Both the position numbers and the translations under genes were made by a program. The notes under the pieces were generated by a model. It was given only the letters and a program-made list of their open reading frames with translations. It had not been told where the DNA came from and did no database searches. This document shows, piece by piece, positions 35,550 through 47,173 of a DNA stretch of 64,000 bases. How positions within the stretch are numbered: the first letter of the stretch is position 1; every line of letters begins with the position of its first letter. This DNA is from Labyrinthula sp. Ha (Eukaryota; Sar; Bigyra; Labyrinthulida; Labyrinthulaceae), in the NCBI GenBank assembly GCA_015227615.1, contig JAALGZ010000001.1:372001-436000 (forward strand), written 5' to 3'.

Positions 35550-36413
35550 TTTCACCATAAGGGACAATATTCATTGACTTCAGAAGAGCTTTGACTTCTG
35601 TATTTAAATCTTCATTTATATATTCTTTTTGGGAGCCATCTTGCCAAATTCATTAATTGATATAAAAGTGTTGAGCAAACCAAGGTAGCATGTCTCATGT
35701 TGATTGTGTTTAGTAGGTAGTGGCCCACTCGCCCAACAAATGTGATAAGAGTTGAAGTAAGTCTAGGAAATTTACATTTCCTTTTGGCATTGTTTGAGTA
35801 CGCTAACCTGGTTGTCCGCTCAATGTTTTCTTTCTCTACAAATATTCCAATTAAAGTCAAACTATGTGTCACCGTTGAACTTGTGCTGGTTCAAACTAAG
35901 ATTGCAAGGCCTCTACAGCGTACCTAGAGAGAGGAAACAACACCTTTCGGTTTGCTCAAGGTCCTCAACAACTTTCTTCTAGTTAAGGCACAGTTTCACA
36001 CCGCACTTTTCACTCCCACTTACCCGCCGTTCAGCACTCTCCGTTGCAATACCACGGTTACAACAGCAAACGCCAGCTTAAACGGGAACACAGTCTTATG
36101 CATTACTTTTTCCCTCTCAATTCTCAGCATTCTCCGCTGTCAGACTTACCGACCTTTTCTAGATATTTCTCGAATGAAAATACATTGGGTTTAACGGCTA
36201 CAATCTCGCAGAAGGGCTTGTTGAGAGTTAACCGTTATCTCAGCAAAATGTAAAATCAGAACTGTAGTTAATTTGTCGACGGATTTATAGACGGCTAATA
36301 TGACAGGGTAGATTGTGATGATACAGCGTTACCCCAATAGAGAAATTAAAACCAGAAAGAAGACCGGACAAACTAAAATAGTGTCAAAAAGGTATCTAGT
36401 AAAACAGTTGGTA
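35550..36413. other. Intergenic region with protein-like frame and MYB-type motifs
   Basis: Between the heme oxygenase and the first lectin-like gene. A plus-strand frame open from about 35,987 to 36,253 has fairly protein-like content (NTLGLTATISQKG, then LLRVNRYLSKM and stop; first ATG at 36,098, giving about 51 codons). It overlaps other open frames and matches no family I know. AACGG/CCGTT motifs near 36,192 and 36,226 make promoter function for the downstream gene equally possible. Confidence 0.35.
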
Positions 36414-37157
36414 ATGGACCTTAGAAAGAAGGAAATTGTGGGTCTTTTTCTTCCGCTGTACTTTTCTACAACAAGAGCTCAAGAGATTCTTGGTGCGACT
36501 GGTTGCGACCAAGGCGAAGAGTTTGAGTTTGTTTTCTTTGGAAACGCTGAGGTAAATTTAGAAACAGCCAGAAGTCTATGCAATGGTATAGAAGGAAATC
36601 TTGCTAGTATTCGTGATGAAAATGAGTTCACACTTGTCTTAGATTTAATTTCTTCCCTAGAGGATGAAGGCAATGATTTGAATGATTTTTACATTGGCGT
36701 TGTTTTTGACGAGGACAGCGGGTTAGATGTGGATGACACAGGCGGGTACGTGTTTGATGACGGCTTTGACGAGGTTGAATTTTTTAATGTTGACAATGGA
36801 GATTTTCCTTGGTCTAGATTGAATAGCGTGAACCAACCAGATAACTCGTTCTTTAATAATAATGCAGAGACAGCTGTAGAATTTAGACTTGAAGATAACG
36901 CGTGGAATAATCAAAACCCAACTGAAGAATTGAATGTGCTCTGTAGAGTAGCTTGCTTGTTGGATGACGACGAGGATGAGGATGAAGACGATGAGTTCAA
37001 CTACGCAATCTTGGGCGCTCTGGCAGCAACACTTCTTGTGAATGGGCTACTATTTTTCATGTTAGGAGTTGAAAAGAAATCTGTCATAGATTTAGAAAAA
37101 AGGATAGAGGAACTAAACATGAGGTTAAGCAAAGATAGGATAATAGAGAGCTTATAA
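36414..37157 (+). CDS. Type I membrane protein with C-type lectin-like domain, copy 1
   Basis: A 247-residue membrane protein. The frame is open further upstream, but this ATG gives a signal peptide (IVGLFLPLYFSTTRA) in register with the paralogue downstream, so I prefer it. The outer part (about 28-182) resembles a C-type lectin-like fold: Cys31, the helix ETARSLC with Cys56, LASIRDENEF, FYIGVVFDE, a loop with NQPD (QPD at 141-143), AWNNQNP (WND-like, 164-166) and LCRVAC (Cys177, Cys181). QPD is the galactose-type signature in canonical members. An acidic stalk (183-194), one transmembrane helix (about 197-218) and a short tail with heptads (LEKRIEELNMRL) follow. It is probably a surface protein binding a glycan or calcium; the fold assignment is moderate and ligand specificity is inference. 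Confidence 0.75.
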   Translation: MDLRKKEIVGLFLPLYFSTTRAQEILGATGCDQGEEFEFVFFGNAEVNLETARSLCNGIEGNLASIRDENEFTLVLDLISSLEDEGNDLNDFYIGVVFDEDSGLDVDDTGGYVFDDGFDEVEFFNVDNGDFPWSRLNSVNQPDNSFFNNNAETAVEFRLEDNAWNNQNPTEELNVLCRVACLLDDDEDEDEDDEFNYAILGALAATLLVNGLLFFMLGVEKKSVIDLEKRIEELNMRLSKDRIIESL

Positions 37158-38032
37158 AATATTCACGTGTCGTTTGTCAATAACTAATATTTTCTTTAGA
37201 ATCAATATATTTAACCTTTGGGTGTTAAAATTTCTTACTATTATTTTCTTCTAGCTTACTGTTTCGCGTGTGGAAATTTTTATAACGGTTAGCTGGAACG
37301 TTTTTAAACGGACCTTCCGCAGTTCTTAAACGGGTATCATAACGTGACCATAAAGGTCAGTCAAGGTAATTAGTTGGAGGAAGTTACTATGCGCCTTTTT
37401 ATAGAATAGCAGATATTTTACGACATACTTGTTAAAGAAATAAGATATGCAAATAGCACTTGGTAATTTGAAGGAGAAGAATTGGTTTGAACTCAAATTT
37501 TTCAAGAATATAGTGCTTTATAACAAGGTATTTTTTAACCGTTACTCTCAAGCAACATGTGGAAGAAGAAGGGCGACAAACTATGGAATTGGAGTTATGT
37601 TGGATAATTTGTATTTACTAGATACTAAAGAAAGAAACATTTGGTTTTATTGCGGCTTGAACGAAAAAACCAGGTTTTTATCTGACTTCCTAGTTTTGTT
37701 TCTAGCTTCTAGTAAAAAGTGTGGAACTAAACATCTCAAGGCTATTCTTCCGTGAAGAATTCTTATGGAATAATTGAATACGTAATCTATGTCTTATCTA
37801 CACAGGAAAACTATAGAGCTCAAACCGTTATTGTACCAGAATGTTGATAGAGTAATCCCGATGGATGTTAACAAATCAACAGACAATTGTCCCATTTAGT
37901 AAGTAAAATAAGTGACTCGCGGCTTTAAAGCAATATAAATGGGTCAACCAAGTTTATAAACTAATCCCACGCAAACAAACTGAAGAAATTGCACGGAGAT
38001 AACAAAGTTTGTCGAGTTTAAATCCTTTTTAA
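37158..38032. other. Spacer between tandem lectin-like genes, with AACGG motifs
   Basis: An 875-bp spacer. MYB-type motifs occur at about 37,284 (TAACGG), 37,307 and 37,328 (AAACGG), 37,538 (TAACCGTT) and 37,827 (AACCGTTA). A 102-codon frame at 37,447-37,755 begins with ATG but has no recognisable domain or signal peptide; I treat it as chance. Confidence 0.45.
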
Positions 38033-38740
38033 ATGAATATCAGAAGTGTTTATGGCGTATTGCTTTGTTTATCTTCCTTTAATTGTCAAGAACTCTTTGG
38101 AGCAACTGGTTGTGAAGAAGGAATAGAATTTGAGTTCGTATTGTTTGGAAATGCCGATGTTAACTTGGAACAGGCAAGAACTATTTGCATTGATGAGGGT
38201 GGCTCTCTAGCAAGCATACGTGGATTAGACGAGGCAATTAAAGTCGAAAACTTTCTTGCTGATCTCGAAGAAGATGAAAACGAACTTAGAGACTTTTACA
38301 TTGGAGTTGTGTTTGATGAAGAAAGTGACGGAGACGTTGATGATCCTGGATCATACATTTTTGACGATGGATTTGGCTCAATTGAGTTTTTTGATGTTCA
38401 GCCAGGACAAGAGCCTTGGTTTAGACAAGGAAGTCAAGCGCAACCAAATGACGACGACGAGGAAACTGCTGTTGAATACTTAATAGGAGAAGATAGGTGG
38501 GGTAACATAAGCCCACTTGAACTTCGGGATGTTCTTTGTCGACGACTGTGTGATTTCGATGATGAAGATGAATTAGAGTTTAACTTTGCTGTTGTTGGAG
38601 CATTAGGTGCAACTGGTATGTTAAATGGTTTCCTGGTGTTTCTTCATCGGAAAGAGAAGAGAGAAGCATTGGAATTAGAACAAAAAATAATTGCATTGAA
38701 AACTAAAGTTTCACCGCAGGAAGTTCTGCAGGATTTATGA
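38033..38740 (+). CDS. Type I membrane protein with C-type lectin-like domain, copy 2
   Basis: A 235-residue paralogue of the gene 875 bp upstream, in the same orientation, implying tandem duplication. It has a signal peptide (VYGVLLCLSSFNCQ), then GATGCEEG with Cys27, the helix EQARTIC with Cys52, LASIRGLDEA, FYIGVVFDEES, AQPN (QPN at 137-139 where copy 1 has QPD), RWGN (156-158) and LCRRLC (Cys169, Cys173). An acidic stalk, a transmembrane helix (about 183-204) and a heptad-like tail (LELEQKIIALKTKV) follow. The order of parts is identical to copy 1, though many residues differ, so the duplication is not recent. The QPD/QPN change at the sugar-binding loop could alter specificity if the fold is a true lectin. 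Surface location is well supported; binding is untested. Confidence 0.75.
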   Translation: MNIRSVYGVLLCLSSFNCQELFGATGCEEGIEFEFVLFGNADVNLEQARTICIDEGGSLASIRGLDEAIKVENFLADLEEDENELRDFYIGVVFDEESDGDVDDPGSYIFDDGFGSIEFFDVQPGQEPWFRQGSQAQPNDDDEETAVEYLIGEDRWGNISPLELRDVLCRRLCDFDDEDELEFNFAVVGALGATGMLNGFLVFLHRKEKREALELEQKIIALKTKVSPQEVLQDL

Positions 38741-41700
38741 TTCTACGATGTTATTGTGTTGAAGAAGTTTGGTATGTATAGTGTTAGCATATTGTATTGC
38801 TTGAAAAGGAGAAGTTGATTTAAATATGGTGTATTTAGAAAATAAAGTGTAATTTAGAATATCATTCATTATGTCTTTTATTATGAAGTGATAACAATTT
38901 AATTGTGCGATAGAAGTATGTTTTGCACAAAATTTTGGGCATTTTATATCCTATCTTTGTTTGAGAACTACTTCAACAAATCCTTATCATAACCTATGAT
39001 ATTTCTACTACCGTTCACTTAGCGTAAAAGATTACGTGAATAGGAACCTATTCTTTTTAATGTGCGTAGTGTCCAACAAATACAAGTAAGAATTTTCATT
39101 AAATGGAATTATAAAAGAATTGCTGATGGTTGATTGCAACAACCCAAGGTGCCTGCATTTTGGCAAGTATAAAAAGGTACTCCTAAGTGGGGTCATTAGT
39201 ATGGCAATTTCTTATAATAGAAAAACGAAACAGAATTTGTGCTGAACAAGAAAATCGAACAAGTAAACTTTCAAATGAGAAATTTGATAATTAACTCCTG
39301 GAATCATATTAGCATCTGTTGCTAAACTTGTCGGATCGAACGAGCTTTAATTTTCCTGGTAGGTAACAAACTCATGAAAACATTTTTCAATTCCCGCCTA
39401 ATTAATGAAGATTAAGTTATGTTTTCTGAATGAAATCACCTGTGGGACATATAGAGTGAAGTTGATTTATCCGGATTAGCGTATTGAGTTAAGCTGTTAG
39501 AGCCCTTTACATTTATTATAATAGCTTAGATTGGCAAACTTGTTAATATAAGCACTCTTGAATTTATAACTTTAACCTTCAGTTTGCTACCTGAAATACC
39601 CTTGGTTTGCTGGGAAACTTCATTAGACTGTTTTACCTGGAACTAGCTTTTAATTTTATTAGGAATTCTTTGTTATATTTTGTTTTGTGAGTTTTATTTT
39701 GCTACATGGACCTCAAGGTGATTGTTCTTATTCAATGCAGAATTGAAACTATTTTATTTCACTTGAAGTAATTCTCTACCTATCATTGTCTCATCAACTA
39801 GTTTATTAAATTATTGCATTGGCATTATAAAATTAACTTTACTACATAAAACTTAGCTACTTAACTATCATACACGAGGGTAGCATCTCATACAGAAGAT
39901 AATTATATCTAAAGTCCTTTTAGCCATGTACAGTAGCAGCTTTCTTATAATCTTCAGAATCCTAGCGTACTAAAATCTGTATCAAGAGTAATAACAGTGG
40001 TACGAAGATACTATGAATGGAATTATTCCAAGTGTTAACAATTGTTGCTGTAAGATGACCTAAAATATAGGATTGGCACCCTACCTTGCATTCATTTTAC
40101 TCTTCTCTCAAGTATAAAAATCTTACTTATGCATTCTGTAGCATGCAATCCTTGTCCAAACACCACTGTTTTTTTGTAGGCTCAATGTAAAAGAAATTAT
40201 TACGAAACCATTTCGAGAACTTTAGAGCAAGCTAATTTAGATAGCTATGCTTTCTTAGTTTGAGGGGTTAACCCTACGTATATGAACAATAGGTTCAAAG
40301 AGTTGTATATCTTTGAGTAAGATGGAGTCTTATAAGAACAACTGAGAAAAATATTATCTACCCCTGTACTACAAGAGAAGCCGATATCCACTGAGGCTTG
40401 TCTATATTATAAGATAGTAATTGAAAAAAAGTTAACTTAGCGAATTCACCTTCTTCTTGAATGTGGAATAAGTAAATAGTACTTAAATTTGATGAATAAT
40501 CCACACTCTCCAAAGAACAACAAAATCTTCTTCTCTAAATTAAACCAACACCCGAAAGTCGTTTGCTTATATTCATTCCTTTTTGTTGAAAAAAATAAGG
40601 AGAGGTAACTACAGCCCTAGTACACCCATTTTTAGAGAAAGCTGAGTGGAAACTAAAATGTTGAAAGTGAAGTTTTGCTGTTACAAACCTTGTAGAGATT
40701 TATTAAATTTTAACATTATATTCCAATCAGGCAGAGACTTTGAAGATACTTGAAGGAATGATGTCAACTATCGTAAATGAATTGAATGTTTGAATGCAGG
40801 AAAAAAGAAAGTTCTAGCACTTCTTCTTCTCTGCCTGCCATCTAGTATGCCACTAGAGAAATCTACACACGATAACACGGATCAGTGTAAAATTATGATT
40901 TTGAAGAGACAGTGTATTCAAAGTTAATGGTATCAATAAATTGTCAAAGCAATGATTTAGTAACATTACAGTTAGAGTGTTTCAGAGATATGACAAATTC
41001 TATATGTGCTTCCAAGGTATTCGATAAAACATTATGATGTTCCAAAGCATTAACCTTTGTCAAGAACTACGTTAATTTTCTTCTTTATTGTTATGTTTGA
41101 AACTTTAAGCTATCCTGGTCTATTTAATTATACAAATGATGGAAATTAGTCTTACTGCATGAGGATGCCAGAAAATGATGGCTATCACGCCCGTTACATT
41201 TGCATGCATGTTAGTTAAAATTATAATCGATCAACTTATTATCATTCTTACTCTTGTTATCAATACATTGCTTGAGATTTTATTCTTATCAGAAATTCTT
41301 GGGTTTTTTCTGAATATCATTTAAAGCCTTTGGTATATTTAGGCATATGGTCCTGGGGCAACTGATATAGAATGTTAAATCTTAATTTTACTCCTTATGC
41401 AAGCCCTTTGAAGATTGCCCTAGTTCAGCTTTTTCCAGAACAAAAGTACACCAGGTGAATCGTTTATATCTTTGTCATAGTTTATCGTTAGTAACAAACC
41501 AAGAAATCTAGAGAAATATCAAGAGTTATCACTGACAAAACATAGCAGAGAAAATCATGGTTCATTCATTGAAAAATCTATGATCATATCTGATCCGAGG
41601 TTATTAAAGATGAAAACATTTATTTAGGAGTTTTAATCTTTTTCGCTAATTTTGGAGACGTTTAGTACACACACGTGTGCACAAAACCTATGTCAACAAA

Positions 41701-44700
41701 TTTAGAGTTATTAAGCAGTTTGCAGCTAGTCAATTTACAAATAGGAGTTAATTTGAGAGAGGTACAGTTTCACCTTTGCCAAGACTTTACTGATGCTCAT
41801 TTCCCTGAGAAAACCAACATGTGACCCAATCTGAAGGAGGTGTATAGCGGACACTAAGCCTAGCTAGTTAGCAATAAAGTGATCTCGAATATTTTTTCAT
41901 AAGTTGCGGTTACGTATTTCGGTAGGATTCTAATGTTACTTGAAAAAGACATTTCATGGTACAAGTCAAAAATTCTTATTATATTCGTAAAAGAAATATA
42001 CTGAAATGAGAGACAAAAACAACAACAACAACCACATTGGTTAACCTAGATAGTTTATTCAAGCATGACGAAATATTGACTTTTTGAGCTCAGAATACGG
42101 ACATACCATCGTGCTATACCCTAAAACAGGGATCTAGATACAGAAACTTCCGATATTCTGAACCACTGATAGCGTATTGGAAGGATGTTAGAAGTTTTGA
42201 GATTTAAAATTCAAAGTTTTGGTATCCGGAATATATTATATTCCAGGCGATTGCAGATATTCCTACTTATATTTTGGGTGGGAGTTTTGCTTTATTTTTT
42301 TTATTCAATATCCCCGATGAAAAGTACGCGCTATAATTGCAAGAATGATGTTTGTTGAAATTCTGTTTATTTTAGGAATATTAAACGGACGTAAGATCTT
42401 TTATTCGAATATGAATCCTCTGATACGAGCATTAAAAATTACACTCAAGCTTATACACTACCATGACGGTACTAAAACATAAATGCTGAAAAGATTACAA
42501 AATTTTGTATGTTTTTAGGATGCTAGAGTACTGTGATATAGAATAGGATCAGATTTAGGATATTCCGATATGTATTTCCAATCTCAAAATAAATTTTCAG
42601 ATTTCAACATGTGATGTTTCTTTGCTATATCTAGTTTCATCTAAGGCCGTTTCTTGTTTTATTCTTGATCAATATAACCTTTCATACAGAATATTGAGGC
42701 ATATTTCAACGAACGACATACTAGCTTATTTTGTTGGCATATTTGGAAACGTTAATAAATTACACGAATGTCATCGAGTGTTATGTATAAAGGTCTTGGA
42801 TAAAAATATACAGAATTTAATTTAAGATGAAATTTTGAGATTGTTCAGCACATATTTGATTGATATTCATCTATTAATATATAAATAATCCGGGTATTAT
42901 ATTCTACTGCAGTGCTCAAAGTTCAACACTCTGGTCATGTGGTCAAATATGGTGGTCTAGATTAGGCTCTGTCAGTAAACTGATCTCAAGAAGCAGTTCT
43001 CTCTCTACATAATAAATAAAGAAAATATCATTTTGTTTACTTTTTGAAGTATTAGCATATTTTAACCGTTAATATATATTTTGACAGAAATGATGTCTAC
43101 AATAGCAACCGAAACTCTTTTCTTTGCAAGTGATATGATATATTCGCACTATACATTTTTCAATAACAGACTTACATTACTTGAACCTTAAGACCTACGG
43201 TTTTCATCTCTCGTATAAGAATATATTAATAACACTAAACAAACATCTAAGTAATTTTGTTGTGTAAATAATCATTCCAACATTACTCTATCAATGCTTA
43301 GAAATACCATGATGAGTTTTAGATATTTTTCATTTTTGGCAGGTTCATAAAACGACAAGGAAACATGTTGAAAGTTTTTTCAAGTTATAAAAATGTTGAA
43401 TCAAACAAGTTCAAAATTATTCAATGACATAAACCATTTCTTTTATTTTTCTATAGTATTTGATTTCATTGTAGTTTTACAATATCTCTTGTCTGTATAT
43501 AATTTTCGTGCTTGTTTTTTTTAAATAGCCTCATCAAACATCAATAGGAAGTTTTAAATAGTATTTTCTAACAACGAGGTATGTATATGATATTAAATCT
43601 CTTTAAAAAGTTTTATTTTGACCGAAACTATTAGTTAGATTAACAACACATTACAGACTATTTTGTCAACATGTATTCTTTGAATAGTATTTCATGTAGC
43701 CGTGCATGAGTATGCATATTCTTGTAGAGCCATGTTGACACATTTAGGAACTTTGAGAAAATGCTAGATTTGAAACATATTTTCGAGCGACAGAACAATG
43801 CATTGTTCTTTCAGAAATAGCTCTCAGTAAGACTATGTAACCATGCTTATGTGTGCAACTAAGTATATATGAATTGTTTTCATATTTTCACTTCTTTAGA
43901 AAGAGTAAACTCCTATGTTCTCAAAGGATGTTTTAATGCGCAGCAAAACTGCTGCTCTCGTATTCCAAACCGGTAATTATGGATTTAGCTTAATTTACTT
44001 TAGTTTTAAAAGCTTACTTGTATCATCATAATAACAATTAGATCTGTTTATCACCGTTTTTTTGACTTTATTTAAATGAATAAGTATTCACCACAATATT
44101 AAACTAGTATTATCAGTAGCATGTTACAGAGAAGTAACCTTATATTGTACCTAGTCATGAAGTCTGCTACAGGTTATCATTTATCTGGCGATTCCAAATT
44201 AGATCTTGATTAGCAACAACAAATTTGAAATTTTGCTTCACACCAAATCATGGAGATAATATTCTTATTATCGTTCATTATTATCAATAGATGTTAATAG
44301 ATCGATAATTACTAATAACTCCCAGTGAGAAAACATGGCTAAATACAATATAAATAAAGAATCAATATATAGAAATTCCTCCCAAAGTACATCGAACATA
44401 TCCTCAGAACTGTTTCAATGTTTGGAAGAATATTAGCCTGGAAATAAACCCGTTAGCATTTCTACCAATTTTTATAGATTATATGGAACAGAGAATATAC
44501 ACGAGTAGTTAATAATAACCAGAGTTATACAAGAATCAACGTTAGTAGGTAAATACCTAGGTAACTAACAAAGATAATATAGCTAATTTTGGCTTACTCA
44601 CCATAGCATAGAGGTGTAGAGTCATAGAACACAACTACTTAAACTTAGTAATAAAATGAACATGGATAACATATCTTGTATTCTTGAGTGAGCGCTACAT

Positions 44701-47173
44701 GAATTGTTACGTATGTTTTCAGAACAAGTGAAATGTTAATTAATATCGGTTGAATGACTAAAATACACAAACTCCTGAATTGTTCAGTATCTTTTTGTCT
44801 CTTGAATAAAAAACAAATGAAAGCTTAGAAGAAGACGAAGCGAGTATATTCTGTGCCTAAAATTGAGTTTCTGTATTTAAGAATCAATTCCAACAGAATA
44901 AACGAATAAAGTGAGAAGGCTCTATAAAGGTATAGTAACGCTTTATTGATTAAATTTAAATGATCTAGTTTTTCTTTTTTTGCAACAAGTATATATATGG
45001 AGTGGTATACAGCCAACTAATTTGTTGTCGAGTGCTATATTTTGCATTAATGTAGGGTGCAATTACCCGTCCAATCATCAGCCAAAACTAGAGAATAAAT
45101 TAATTTTTCAAGTTTAACCTTACATGAAAGTTCCTATTCCTTAAGTATGATAAATAAGAAATATCTAAAGTAACTTTAAAGAATTAAATTCTGGAAAACT
45201 GTCGCATATGAAACGTGTAGCTTCTCAGATAAGGTAATTAAGTCTGTAGTTTGAGTTTCAAAGTACAAGATAGATACAACATCTAGGACACTACCTCCCA
45301 ATATTCTGTCTTCAGTAGCAGTTTTTATATCAAATCTATGATAGCTAGAAGAGTTTAAAGACGGGTTATTATCGCTAATTCTACGAATGATCAAATTACT
45401 AGAGTTAAGTGGGATCCCCCTCCTATTTCATGGGGATACAACGGCCAAATGCAGTAAAGAATATCTTATTAAGCGTTAAGGTTTCCCATACTTGAGAGGT
45501 GTTGATAATCTTTAGTCAGGAAAAAAATTATACTGATTATATCTTCCCTAAGAATTATATTTCTATAGTTTACAGAAGTTTTATTACATATTATTCAAGG
45601 TTAATAAGTTCTGGCCAACTACCATGAACATGGTATTAGAGAAAAGTCCATTTGGTGTGCTTTCTAAGCCAATGCAAGCTCATTTATAGTCACAAGGAAC
45701 TGTAATAGTAGGAGTAAACTATTAGTTTGGAGTGTTTAAACATTGTGTGTCCAGTTTGTTTTGAAGACACATATCAAGTTTATAAATCTGAGTAAGATGA
45801 AGAAAAGAGACTTGTCTAGACTTAGTTTATTGAAGATAGAGGATTGCTTACTCAAGGGTTCAAATGGAATAATTCCTTCTCCTACTTTTCCCCGTGGCTT
45901 CTTGACTTAAACTTATACTTTGATATGTTCAAACTAAGTTTGCTAAGGATGTGTTGATGCTAATTTTAACTGAAATTTTAGAAAGGGCTACCTACCTCCA
46001 TTTATGCATTTGAAAACAATTATGAGGGTTCATTTACACGATGGTGAATAATTTTATCCAGGTCAGAGTCTGGTTCTTTTCCTCGTCTATCTCTAGACAA
46101 CATAAATCAGAGAAAAGAAATTCTTGGGCTTTACCAGATTCCGAGCATATTAGAGAACTTAATTTTTGTAGATCCTAAGCTTACATTCTTTATCCAAAGC
46201 TTTTCACAATAAACTTACCTCCTGTCTTTAGCCTACATTCGTAGCACTCTTCAACAATGTTTGAGCTAGGGTATACTCCATCTAGATTCTTAAGCTCTAG
46301 TGGATTTCTGCATATCAATATGTGCAGAGTGACGCATATGAACAATTCTCTAGACATCTACTAGAATAGCAGAGGGCTTTACCTAATATTATATTTTAGG
46401 CAGCTTAGCAGTAGCAATGGTAGCAACAAGAAATATTGCAACAACCCATGGACCTAAGAAACTAGAAGAAGTAAGAACGAGGGGAAAATTAGAGCTTCTA
46501 CATACTTAGGTCAGCTATTTCTGGTGCTAAATCCAACACCTTAGTACTCGTGCACGTAATAGATCGTTTTACATGTAAATATAATGAACCATAGGGCTTC
46601 CTGGTCCTAGGGTTCATACCTTAACCATCAGAGCACAGATTTTCTTAGTACAAAGAACATATTAAACCTCAAATATTGTAGGTTTGAAGCTTAAATCCTT
46701 AACTTGTAAAGTTTAGTATTACCTGAATATGTAATTCACTCGAGAACCGAGTTCAAATCTTAATAAAGAATATATTTATCTTTCTCCTCCATCCACACCT
46801 GGTAAATGACTCATGTTCAAAGTAGATGCTTATCGGTTTCTCAATAAACTATTACAAGGTGGTGCTTTACTAGTAGTAAACCTTTTATAGCTCACAACTA
46901 TGCCTTTTCTATTAGACAATATTATTTCTTTATTCTTATTTTACTTTTTTCCTTTTGTCTCGACTTCTAAGGGAGTCATGAAAGTTGGAACATAAAATAA
47001 AATGACTGTATTGGCCACTCTATTCGGCTTTCTCGGCCGTTAAATTTTACCATGCTGTTATCTTTCAAAGTTTACACTTATCAATGTTCCAGCAAAATAT
47101 TCGACGTGCAATCTGGTAACAGCTATCCGTTGTGTTTTTTTGTTAATTTACAAAAGACAAACAGAAAAAACAA
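38741..47173. other. Long intergenic region, no gene seen
   Basis: At 8.4 kb this is the largest gap in the window. No frame over about 72 codons has recognisable content. It holds a short (AAC)n run at 42,017-42,032 and tRNA-like sequence near 46.6 kb, listed separately. Confidence 0.6.
46580..46635 (-). repeat. tRNA-like sequence (possible SINE head)
   Basis: On the minus strand, TGCTCTGATGGTTAAGG (46,635-46,619) resembles a D-arm/box A, and ATGGTTCATTATA (46,592-46,580) a degraded box B at about tRNA spacing. A further box-B-like GAGTTCAAATCTT lies on the plus strand near 46,749. This is probably a decayed tRNA-derived repeat. Confidence is low because the stems do not pair. Confidence 0.3.

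Noticed and set aside
37447-37755. 102-codon ATG frame between the two lectin-like genes
   Set aside because: No signal peptide, domain or biased composition. A few frames of this length are expected by chance in 64 kb of AT-rich DNA.
42017-42032. Short (AAC)n run
   Set aside because: Too short to be more than an ordinary simple repeat.
45176-45394. 72-codon minus-strand frame with soluble-protein-like composition
   Set aside because: Isolated, no motif and no adjacent exon candidate.
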